Made by a program: the position numbers and the translations under genes. 14,496 bases of DNA from CAZBGL01 sp964491375 (GTDB lineage: Bacteria; Desulfobacterota; Deferrisomatia; Deferrisomatales; Deferrisomataceae). Under the pieces are notes generated by a model. It made no database searches and was not told the origin of the DNA. It was given only the letters and a program-made list of their open reading frames with translations. The stretch lies in the NCBI GenBank assembly GCA_964491375.1, contig CAZBGL010000012.1, positions 1 through 14,496 on the forward strand, given 5' to 3'. Of this stretch, positions 6,412-13,050 are shown piece after piece. The first letter of the stretch is position 1, and every line of letters begins with the position of its first letter.

Positions 6412-6882
6412 CTACGCCTCCTTTTTCGCCTTCAGTCTCTGCGCGCGCACCTTGCGGGCCTCCACGAGCCGCTCGGCCAGGTTCAGTTTCTCGGCCATCT
6501 TCTTCCGCGCATCCGAGTAGTCCTTGGCCACCAGCGGCGTACCCGCCGGGATCCCGAACATCTTGCGGTACTGGCCGGGCTTCAGACCATGGGCCGTGGT
6601 GAGGTGGCGCTTCAGGGTCTTCATGCCCTTGCCGCAGATCATGCAGAAGATCTTTTCCTTCCCGAACGCCGCCTCCAGGGGCACGGCCGGCTTCGGCGGA
6701 GCCTCTTCCGCCGCCTCGGCAGAGACCGTTTCCAACTCGCCCACCTCTTCGCCCGCCAGGGACGCCAGCTTCTGGTACACCCTGTCGATCTCCGCCAGGA
6801 GATCCTCCTGGCCCATCTCGTTCATGGAAGCGTGGGAGGCCACAATGTCTGCGGTGAGCTGGAGCAGAAGGCGCTTATCCAT
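6412..6882 (-). CDS. mucR: MucR/Ros family zinc-finger transcriptional regulator, 156 aa
   Basis: MucR/Ros proteins are small DNA-binding regulators that recognise AT-rich DNA, often as oligomers, and act as global silencers; several repress their own gene. The zinc site is C80-x2-C83-x9-H93-x4-H98 in the segment CMICGKGMKTLKRHLTTAHG. After it comes the family's LKPGQYRKMFGIPAGTPLV and a Lys/Arg-rich C-terminal helix. The N-terminal helix region (MDKRLLLQLTADIVASHAS) is the usual oligomerisation part, joined by an acidic Glu/Ala/Pro linker (about 45-70). An earlier ATG at 6888 directly abuts AGGAGG, leaving no spacing. The ATG at 6882 is six bases from it and gives the family's typical MDKR beginning, so I prefer it. 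The gene has its own promoter and terminator. Its targets cannot be read from this window. Confidence 0.9.
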   Translation of the reverse strand: MDKRLLLQLTADIVASHASMNEMGQEDLLAEIDRVYQKLASLAGEEVGELETVSAEAAEEAPPKPAVPLEAAFGKEKIFCMICGKGMKTLKRHLTTAHGLKPGQYRKMFGIPAGTPLVAKDYSDARKKMAEKLNLAERLVEARKVRAQRLKAKKEA

Positions 6883-6896
6883 ATCCATCCTCCTTC

Positions 6897-6920
6897 AGAC
6901 TTCGTTCCGAGAACGAGTCT
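6897..6920. promoter_or_regulatory. Dyad across the predicted mucR start site, candidate operator
   Basis: TCGTTC-cga-GAACGA (6902-6916) is perfect, and AGAC/GTCT extend it outward with one unpaired T, giving ten-base arms. The predicted transcription start (about 6916) lies inside it and the -10 box is three bases away. A bound protein could block transcription; alternatively the RNA hairpin would lie just before the ribosome-binding site. Self-repression by the MucR-like product is one possibility, but this dyad is not especially AT-rich. Confidence 0.5.
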
Positions 6921-6922
6921 TT

Positions 6923-6951
6923 CTTATAACCAACAAAAACCATTCTCGCAA
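6923..6951 (-). promoter_or_regulatory. Predicted sigma-70 promoter of the mucR-like gene
   Basis: On the minus strand, TTGCGA (6951-6946) is followed after exactly 17 bases by TATAAG (6928-6923), matching the -35 and -10 consensus at four and five of six positions. The spacer contains a T-run (GGTTTTTG) and the whole area is strikingly AT-rich for this genome. The predicted leader is about 34 bases. Confidence 0.6.
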
Positions 6952-6960
6952 GTCCAAAAC

Positions 6961-7010
6961 AAAAAAAACGCTCATCCTCCAATGTAGTGCAGCCTTCTGC
7001 TTCCCGCGTT
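6961..7010 (-). terminator. Possible weak terminator after the moxR-to-cheX operon
   Basis: On the minus strand AACGC (7010-7006) can pair with GCGTT (6971-6967) and leads into a run of eight T (6968-6961). The 34-base interior contains a small GCAG-aagg-CTGC hairpin. The outer stem is short and shares two bases with the T-run. It lies about 95 bases past the CheX-like gene and just before the mucR promoter, the right place for an operon end. Confidence 0.3.
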
Positions 7011-7104
7011 GAGCCTCTGCACAACAGACAACCCCAATCGTCTGGCTTCAACGGCCCCCGGGAACATTCGTGTACGGCCCCAAAACATCACGCGCACGTC
7101 CCCC

Positions 7105-7602
7105 TCAGCTCTGACTCAGGTGAACTGTGGTGGAAAACAGACGATCCTTCACAAAGACCTGGGGGAGCTCCTCCAACTCGAACTCCACCGACACGGTCTT
7201 GAAGCCCCTGAACTGGTAGACGTGGTAGTCGGCTCCGATGACCATCGAGGGGCACGAGATGTGGGTGATCCCGTACTTCTGTCCCCCCAGTTCCCCCTTG
7301 AGCCGGCCGGCCACGATGTTGGCGATCTCGCCGGCCGCGTCGAATACATGGTGGGAAAGCTCCTCCACCTCGCTTCCCAGAAACCGACCTGCCAGGTACA
7401 GGACCGCCCGCTGGGACAGGTGAAGGGTCACGGTGCCGTTCCGGCGCCCGATCAGCCCCACCACAACCGCGATCTCATGGCCCCGGGGGGCGACCGTGGA
7501 GAACCCCACGGGCTTGGGGACCACGCCCGCCATCTGAAACCCGGCCTCGGTGCTCCGGATCACCACATCCAACAGGTCCTGGTCCATGTCGATACGGGCC
7601 AT
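7105..7602 (-). CDS. cheX: CheX-like chemotaxis/CheY phosphatase family protein, 165 aa
   Basis: CheX/CheC-family proteins remove the phosphate from CheY-type response regulators in the cytoplasm. The catalytic signature E-x2-N is present in AAGEIANIVAGRLKGELG, with E92 and N95 the expected phosphatase residues. One such motif, as in CheX, is seen rather than the two of many CheC proteins. Earlier residues carry the family's strand pattern (AVVVGLIGRRNGTVTLHLS, about 45-63). ATG at 7602 is chosen because AGGAGG lies eight bases upstream; a GTG at 7611 overlaps that site and is less likely. It starts 21 bases after the stop of the gamma-glutamylcyclotransferase-like gene and so probably belongs to the moxR operon. 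No CheY, CheA or receptor gene is visible nearby, so its partner may be a non-chemotaxis receiver domain. Confidence 0.82.
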   Translation of the reverse strand: MARIDMDQDLLDVVIRSTEAGFQMAGVVPKPVGFSTVAPRGHEIAVVVGLIGRRNGTVTLHLSQRAVLYLAGRFLGSEVEELSHHVFDAAGEIANIVAGRLKGELGGQKYGITHISCPSMVIGADYHVYQFRGFKTVSVEFELEELPQVFVKDRLFSTTVHLSQS

Positions 7603-7623
7603 CCGCTCCACCTCCTGGCCTGG

Positions 7624-8076
7624 TTACGGAGAAAGAAGAGTCTTCCACTCTTGGATGGATCGGATCGGCCGGAAACCCCGGAACCATGAGCCCCGTCTCG
7701 CCGGCCCCTGCCATCGGCCGTCGGGGATCACCGGCAGCCCCCCCGCCGGGCCCACGTACCGGTAGGCCCAGGCGGTCGTCCGCCCTTCCGGGGTCCCCAC
7801 CCGCACGAGGACGCGTTCGTACAGGTTCCCTTCCGCGCCCGGCCCCTCGTAGTCCTCCAGCTCGTCCAGGAGCCGCAGCGCGGGCTCCAGGGGGCGCAAC
7901 CGGAACACCTCGCCCTGCACCCTGCCGGCACCCGGGACCCAACCCGGGTATTCGCCCAGGTTCACCAGCACGCCCGGGACCCATCCCCTTTGCACGTCGC
8001 GCACGTACGGCGCCACGAGCCCGTGGTACGTCCCCCCCCGCATGAGCGTGCCGTACACGAACACCCGGTCGATCAT
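7624..8076 (-). CDS. Gamma-glutamylcyclotransferase-like (AIG2/GGCT fold) protein, 150 aa
   Basis: The fold family cyclises gamma-glutamyl compounds to release 5-oxoproline, and includes enzymes acting on gamma-glutamyl amino acids, gamma-glutamylamines and related amides. The N-terminal substrate-loop motif VYGTLMRGG (7-15) is present, and LDELEDYEG (70-78) supplies the conserved acidic position, E74 being the likely catalytic residue. The length is normal for the stand-alone enzyme. The start is ATG at 8076, overlapping the upstream vWA gene's stop as ATGA, with only a weak Shine-Dalgarno (TGGATGGG), so coupled translation is likely. The frame continues upstream to 8889, but that part is only a shadow of the overlapping vWA gene. 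The substrate cannot be told from sequence. The gene sits inside the moxR operon, directly before cheX. Confidence 0.85.
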   Translation of the reverse strand: MIDRVFVYGTLMRGGTYHGLVAPYVRDVQRGWVPGVLVNLGEYPGWVPGAGRVQGEVFRLRPLEPALRLLDELEDYEGPGAEGNLYERVLVRVGTPEGRTTAWAYRYVGPAGGLPVIPDGRWQGPARRGSWFRGFRPIRSIQEWKTLLSP

Positions 8077-10289
8077 CCCATCCAAAGTCTGCGCAGCGTC
8101 CAGTCCAGCCCGAACAGGGCTACCGTCAGCACGAAAAACCAGGCACGGGGCCATACCTCCTCCACCCGGCGCCCCACCACCTCCACGCGGGCCCTGCCCT
8201 GTTCCTCGAGGAGGCGGAAGAGCTCCCGGTCGGCCGGCCGGAAGACCCGTCCTCCCGTGGCCTCGGCCAGGCGCCCCAGGTACTCCCGATCCACCCCCAC
8301 CCGAAGATCCTCCGGGCTCGCCGGCTCCACGGGCACGCCCAGGCTGTCGCGCCCCAGAAACGCCCCGTCCTGCCGCGCCTCCACCTCCACCCGCCACAGA
8401 CCGGGCGCGGCAAACCGCACGGGCTCGGACCGGTATTCCCCGGGGGCGGCCTCGATCCACTCCAGGGAAAGCCGCTCCCCCGCCTCGTCCACGAGGGCAC
8501 CCTCCAGGACGGCCCCGGCCGCCGGGCGGTACATCCGGTCCAGCACCCGGGCCCCGAACCGCACCTCCGTGCCCGCACGCACGGATCCGGCCGGCGGGGC
8601 CAAGCGAACCAGTTCGAGTTCCGGGTCGTGGACGAGCCACCGCAGGGCCCGGGTCCAGAAATCCCGGTACACCGCGTCGTCTCCTCCCCCACCCACGTGA
8701 GGCAGGGCCCAGTGCCACAGCGTGTCCGTGGCCACGGCCAGCACGCGGCCGCGCCCCGGCTCGGCCACGGCCACCACCGGAAGCGGGCCGTACTCGTTCC
8801 TGCGCTCGGGGTTCTCGGCCAGCACCAGGGCTCCCGGCCTGGGCCGGAGCACCCAGTTCATGCCCTCCAGCGGGGGCAAAGAACCCCACAGGGCCCGGTT
8901 TTCATCGGGATCGGGTCGCCATTGGAAGAGGGGATGGGCCGCCCCCGCCTCGGTCATCCGGGGCCGGAACGGCCCCGGAAGGAACGCCTGCCCCGGGGCC
9001 ATTCCGGAGAGGTCGAAGGGCAGAATGGCCTCCAGGGGGCTCCCCCGGTATCCGCCCAACCCGAACGACCGGTCGCCTCCCAGCATGACGAACCCGCCGC
9101 CATCCTCGCGCACGAACCGCACCAGGTTCTCCAAGTACCGGCGCGGCACGTACGGAGCGTAGTCGAAGTTGGCGAAGATCACCACGTCGAAGGAAGGAAG
9201 TTCCTTGCCGAACAGCTCCTGGGTGGGGAACGGGATCAGACTGAGCTCGTCCTGGGGCACCAGGGCCAGGTCCCGGGGGGTGCGCAGGATGAGGAAGGTG
9301 ATCAGGTCCACCCCGGGGTCCTGCCGGAGCCGCCGGCGGAGGAACTTCACGTCCCAGGTCGGGGTGCCCGCAACGAGCAGGACCCGGGTCTTGTCCCGGA
9401 TCACGCTGAGCCGGAACTGGGCCCGGTTGTTCGCCAGGGTGGCTTCCTCGGGCCAGGCCCCCAGTTCCACCCGGTACGCCCGGCGACCGGTCCGCTGAGG
9501 GGTGAAGCTCAACACCGCCTCGGCCATCGGCCCGGCCAGGTCCACGGTCTCGGTGCGTACGGGCCGTCCCTCCTCCAGCAGCGACACGGTGCACGGCCCG
9601 GGCCCGAGCCCCGTGCGCCCGATGGTCACCCGGATCTCCACCGGGGTCCGGATGAACGCCACCGGCGGGACCTCCACCCGCTCGATCCACAGGTCGGGCA
9701 CGGCCGCTCCGGGGGGCACCACGGGATACACCGGGAACGGAAGCCCCTGGGGAGGATCGCCGGGCCGCTCGGTGTCTCGCCCATCCGAAAGGAGTACCAC
9801 GCCGCCCACCTCCCGGGCCGTGCGGGCGATCTCTTCGAGGGCGGAGCCCAAGGGGGAGGTCTGCCGCTCGAACCCCACGTCCTCCCCGTCGCCCTCCAGG
9901 GGTTCCACCGGGGTGCCCAACCCCATCAGCCGCACCTCGTACCAGGCCTCGAGCTGCCGCAGGCGCCCCCGCCATTCCCGGAGCCAGGCCCGCGCGCCCG
10001 CGGCCGGGGGGCTCGGGCCCAGCGACATGCTCCGGGAGGTGTCCACCAGGACGACCAGCGGTACCCGGCGTGTCCGGGTAAGGTCGATCTCTCGTGCCGG
10101 CCTGAGCACGGCCAGGGCGGCGGCCGCAAGGGCCGCCCCGCGGACCACCAGGACCACCGCCCGCCGCCCCGGCGCAAGCCTGCGGGACGAAGCCCACCCG
10201 GAGACGGCCGCCACCGCGACCACGGCCGCGAGCGCGGCGATCCACACCGGCGAGTCGTTGAGGAGGGCCCACGCCGACCCGCTGCTCAC
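8073..10289 (-). CDS. vWA domain membrane protein with C-terminal glutamine amidotransferase-like domain, 738 aa
   Basis: The start is GTG at 10289, overlapping the DUF4159 stop as GTGA. Two N-terminal membrane helices (about 13-32 and 44-62) precede a vWA domain with a full MIDAS set: D83-x-S85-x-S87 in LVDTSRSMS, a Thr in QTSPLGSALEE, and Asp in LLSDGRDT. A middle beta-rich part follows. An amidotransferase-like alpha/beta domain begins at RVLLVAGTPTWDVKFL (about 300) and includes VVIFANFDYAPYVP (about 368-381) and GGGFVMLGGDRSFGLGG (about 394-410). No cysteine sits at the nucleophile elbow, so amidotransferase activity is unlikely. A second beta-rich region and a C-terminal helix (WFFVLTVALFGLDWTL, near 718-733) close the protein. 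Such proteins accompany BatA-like and DUF4159 genes in MoxR clusters. It presumably works in a metal-dependent protein assembly at the membrane, with most of its mass probably periplasmic. Confidence 0.85.
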   Translation of the reverse strand: MSSGSAWALLNDSPVWIAALAAVVAVAAVSGWASSRRLAPGRRAVVLVVRGAALAAAALAVLRPAREIDLTRTRRVPLVVLVDTSRSMSLGPSPPAAGARAWLREWRGRLRQLEAWYEVRLMGLGTPVEPLEGDGEDVGFERQTSPLGSALEEIARTAREVGGVVLLSDGRDTERPGDPPQGLPFPVYPVVPPGAAVPDLWIERVEVPPVAFIRTPVEIRVTIGRTGLGPGPCTVSLLEEGRPVRTETVDLAGPMAEAVLSFTPQRTGRRAYRVELGAWPEEATLANNRAQFRLSVIRDKTRVLLVAGTPTWDVKFLRRRLRQDPGVDLITFLILRTPRDLALVPQDELSLIPFPTQELFGKELPSFDVVIFANFDYAPYVPRRYLENLVRFVREDGGGFVMLGGDRSFGLGGYRGSPLEAILPFDLSGMAPGQAFLPGPFRPRMTEAGAAHPLFQWRPDPDENRALWGSLPPLEGMNWVLRPRPGALVLAENPERRNEYGPLPVVAVAEPGRGRVLAVATDTLWHWALPHVGGGGDDAVYRDFWTRALRWLVHDPELELVRLAPPAGSVRAGTEVRFGARVLDRMYRPAAGAVLEGALVDEAGERLSLEWIEAAPGEYRSEPVRFAAPGLWRVEVEARQDGAFLGRDSLGVPVEPASPEDLRVGVDREYLGRLAEATGGRVFRPADRELFRLLEEQGRARVEVVGRRVEEVWPRAWFFVLTVALFGLDWTLRRLWMG

Positions 10290-11059
10290 CGTCTACGCCT
10301 CCGGCGCCGCAGAATGAACGGAATGTGCACCTGATCCTTCTTGTAGTTGCCGGTGAGGGCGTACATCACCAGGTTGATGCCCAGGCGGAACGACATCTCG
10401 CGCTGCCGCTCCCCGCCGGGCACGCAGGGATACGTGTAGCCTCCCAACGGGTCGGCATCCCACGCGCCTCCCAGGTCGTTCACGCACAGAATGGCCGGGG
10501 TGAGGTCCTCCAGGTCCATTCCGTACAGGAACGGCCGTACGATCTTCCGGCCCGGTGCGCCCTGGAGCAGGTAGAAACTCTGGAACACCGTGTGGTCGGC
10601 CGGAAGCGGACGAAGGGCCCGACCCGGGAACAGGCGCCCCAGCAGCCGTTCGACCCCCTGGGCGAAACCCGAGTCCGGCACCCCCGAGGCATCGTCGAAC
10701 AGGATCGTGCCGCCGTGTGCCAGGTACCGCCGCAGCGAGCTCTCGGCCTCGTCCCCGAGTTCCGGAAACCGGCCGCGGCCCGCCACGTACAGGAAGGGTA
10801 GGCGAAACAGGTCGGGATCCGTGGCCGAGACCACCCGGCGCCTGGGATCCGGCTCCACGCTCGTGCGGCGTCGCAGTTCCCTCAGGAAACGGGTTGCTGC
10901 GCGGGGGTTGGGGTCCCAGGCTCCGGGGTACCGGAGCTGGGCCCAAACGAAGTACGGGCGCAACCCGTACGGCCAGGCCGTTCGAGCCAGGGCGGCCCAG
11001 CCCACCACCCCGGCCAGTCCCGCCAGGACGCGGCGTCGCCCGAGGTCCGTGGCGTTCAC
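10286..11059 (-). CDS. DUF4159 protein with Tat-like signal sequence, 257 aa
   Basis: The start is GTG at 11059, giving a GTGA overlap with the BatA-like gene's stop; the open frame runs further upstream only as a shadow of that gene. The N-terminus has an Arg-rich, twin-arginine-like motif and hydrophobic core (GRRRVLAGLAGVVGWAAL, about 7-24), so export by Tat is plausible. DUF4159 features follow: FVWAQLRYPGAWDPNP, then LPFLYVAGRGRFPELGDE, YLAHGGTILFDDASG, LPADHTVFQSFYLLQG, ILCVNDLGGAWD and the closing LGINLVMYALTGNYKKDQVH. The fold resembles class I amidotransferase-like domains, but no catalytic Cys is seen. The protein ends in seven consecutive arginines. Function is unknown; members occur beside moxR, DUF58 and vWA genes, as here. 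Its stop overlaps the next gene's GTG. Confidence 0.88.
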   Translation of the reverse strand: MNATDLGRRRVLAGLAGVVGWAALARTAWPYGLRPYFVWAQLRYPGAWDPNPRAATRFLRELRRRTSVEPDPRRRVVSATDPDLFRLPFLYVAGRGRFPELGDEAESSLRRYLAHGGTILFDDASGVPDSGFAQGVERLLGRLFPGRALRPLPADHTVFQSFYLLQGAPGRKIVRPFLYGMDLEDLTPAILCVNDLGGAWDADPLGGYTYPCVPGGERQREMSFRLGINLVMYALTGNYKKDQVHIPFILRRRRRRR

Positions 11060-13050
11060 GGCGCCGCGCCTCCCCGCCCGGGCCGGCGCCACCGGGCCGA
11101 AAGAAGGGACTCCAGGGCCAGCGCCGCAACCAGCACACCCGCCACCGCGCCGGACACGTCCCGTCGGCCGGAGACGCCGGCCCCCGCACCCGCCGGCGCT
11201 TCTCCCAACGGCACGGACCGGGCCAGGAGATCGGGCCGGTCCGTTCGGTCCAGGTCCGACTCCTCGGCAGGCACCTTCGCGAACAGGAGGTCCTCCCACC
11301 CGCTGCGCCCCTGGAACCGGTAGATGCCCGGCCGGGGCGGCACGAACGGCCCGAGGCCCGGCTTCCAGACCGCCCGGAACCCCTCGGGCCCCTCCACCCC
11401 CACCGGCTCTCGATACGGCAGATCGAGGGGCCCGCCGGCCGTGGCCAGGGCAGGCACCCTCGGCCGGAGCCGTCCTGCGGCGTAGAGGAGAAGCCGCTCC
11501 AGGAACGGCACGAACCCGGGCTGGAGGCACAGGTCCGCGCCGTCGCGGTCCAGCGTGGTCGCCACGAACAGCACCCTGCCCTTTCCCACGCGGGCTTCCA
11601 CCACGAGGGGGGCCCCGTTTTCCAGGCGCGCCCACACGCCGAGCCCCGAGCTATCCTGCACGTCGAGCACCCAGTACGTGCGAACCCGGGTGCCGTGCAG
11701 TCCGTCCACGCCCTCGAAAGGCCCCGAGAACGCCGAAGGGTCCACGGCCTCGAAGGGCGGCCGGGTGGGGTCGTCCTCCGGGACCTCCACGCGGTCCCGA
11801 AGGGGAGCGGGGAGGAGCCCCTCCCCATCGTGCCCGCCCCGGACGTCCAGCCGGTGCCCGGCCGACACGACCAGCCCCAGGCCCTCCTCCACACGCCCGG
11901 CCAACGCCGAGGCCACGGCCTCGTCCAGGGGACCGGGGTTCGCCAGGAGCACCACGTCCACCCCTTCCAGCCGTCCTGCGTCCAGATCCGCCTGCCGGAT
12001 CTCCCGGGACCGGATCCGCTTGGAAAGCCGGCTCCCGGGCGCCAGTGCCTTCCGCACGAACAGCAGCTCGTCTCGGATCGCGAGACCCTGCGGGTCCCCG
12101 TTGACCAGCAGCACGGACACCCTTCCCCCGGCCCGGAGGACCGATCCGTATCGGTCGTCCGCCCCCAGATCCCCCCCGGGGTCCACCTGCACCCAGGCCA
12201 CTCCCCCGGCATCGGCCGCGTCCACCTGGAACCGCGCCCTGACCTCGTCCGGCCCCAGGAACGCCGTGGACGTGCGCCCGGAAGGGAACTCCACCCGGAC
12301 CGTCACCGGGCCGGGAGGCCCCGAGCGGGCCACTGTGACGACCAGGCCCTCGGCCCCCCGCTCGACCCCCTGCACCCACACGTTCACGGGCACCGGGAGC
12401 CCGCAGTCGATCACGGACACCGGCACGTCCTCGGGAAGGGTCACGTTCGACCAGGCCGACGACTGGAGGTCCGTGGCCACCACCACGCGGCCACCCGGGC
12501 GCCCCGCCACCGCGGCGGCCGCCACGGCCACGGCCCGGCCGGGCCGGTGAGGGCCATACTCCACGGCGGCGTCCTCCAGGGCCTGCCGGATCGCGGGCCG
12601 GTCCATCACGGGCTCCAGGGAGGAGGGGGAACCATCCGGTGCGCGGGTGGTGAGGAACACGAACCGGTCGGCCGGACCCGCCCGGTCCAGCACCTCCCCC
12701 AGGGCCGCCTTGGCCCGCCCCAGCACGGATACACCGCTGCGGGCCGCCGCCATGCTCGGGGACGTGTCCAGCACCAGGGCCCACGTGGACGGCCCTCCGC
12801 CCTCCCCTGGCGTACGGCATCCTGGCCCGGCGTACAGCAGGGCCGCACAGGCCATCACGGCCATGCGGGCCGCCAACAGCAACCACCGCCGGATGCGCCA
12901 CCGCGCGGCCGCGCGCGCCTGCGCCCGCTCCAGGAACCGGAGGGCGGCGAAGGGCACGGTACGCATCCGCCGTCGGCCCAGCAGGTGGACCAACACCGGA
13001 ACGGCCACGGCCAGCAGTCCCCACAGGAATCCCGGTCTCAGGAAGTCCAC
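11056..13050 (-). CDS. BatA-domain vWA membrane protein, 664 aa
   Basis: The start is GTG at 13050, preceded by GGGAGAGG and overlapping the DUF58 gene by 13 bases; there is no in-frame ATG nearby. The N-terminus is a typical BatA/aerotolerance region: FLWGLLAVAVPVLVHLLGRR (8-27), then VPFAALRFLERA, and a second membrane helix (about 57-74). A vWA-like domain follows with D95-x-S97-x-S99 in LVLDTSPSM and a later Asp in VVVATDLQSSAW. The usual MIDAS Thr is not obvious, so metal binding may be altered. From about 310 a glutamine-amidotransferase-like segment appears (VSVLLVNGDPQGLAIRDELL, VDVVLLANPGPLDE, GLGLVVSAGHRLD) without a nucleophile Cys, then GKGRVLFVATTLDRDGADL and a C-terminal helix (VAGVLVAALALESLL). 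It is probably anchored in the inner membrane with a large extracytoplasmic part, partnering the DUF58 and MoxR proteins. Confidence 0.87.
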   Translation of the reverse strand: MDFLRPGFLWGLLAVAVPVLVHLLGRRRMRTVPFAALRFLERAQARAAARWRIRRWLLLAARMAVMACAALLYAGPGCRTPGEGGGPSTWALVLDTSPSMAAARSGVSVLGRAKAALGEVLDRAGPADRFVFLTTRAPDGSPSSLEPVMDRPAIRQALEDAAVEYGPHRPGRAVAVAAAAVAGRPGGRVVVATDLQSSAWSNVTLPEDVPVSVIDCGLPVPVNVWVQGVERGAEGLVVTVARSGPPGPVTVRVEFPSGRTSTAFLGPDEVRARFQVDAADAGGVAWVQVDPGGDLGADDRYGSVLRAGGRVSVLLVNGDPQGLAIRDELLFVRKALAPGSRLSKRIRSREIRQADLDAGRLEGVDVVLLANPGPLDEAVASALAGRVEEGLGLVVSAGHRLDVRGGHDGEGLLPAPLRDRVEVPEDDPTRPPFEAVDPSAFSGPFEGVDGLHGTRVRTYWVLDVQDSSGLGVWARLENGAPLVVEARVGKGRVLFVATTLDRDGADLCLQPGFVPFLERLLLYAAGRLRPRVPALATAGGPLDLPYREPVGVEGPEGFRAVWKPGLGPFVPPRPGIYRFQGRSGWEDLLFAKVPAEESDLDRTDRPDLLARSVPLGEAPAGAGAGVSGRRDVSGAVAGVLVAALALESLLSARWRRPGRGGAAP

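Noticed and set aside
8077..8889. N-terminal extension that would make the gamma-glutamylcyclotransferase-like protein a 421-residue fusion
   Set aside because: The extension is Gly/Arg-rich out-of-frame sequence of the upstream vWA gene; the family start VYGTL lies seven residues after the ATG that overlaps that gene's stop.
8628..10334. 568-codon plus-strand frame opposite the second vWA gene
   Set aside because: Arg/Gly/His/Pro-rich shadow of a minus-strand gene with intact vWA motifs and coupled overlaps at both ends.
11060..11635. N-terminal extension of the DUF4159 protein
   Set aside because: It is the out-of-frame shadow of the BatA-like gene; the Tat-like signal right after GTG 11059 and the GTGA overlap fix the start.
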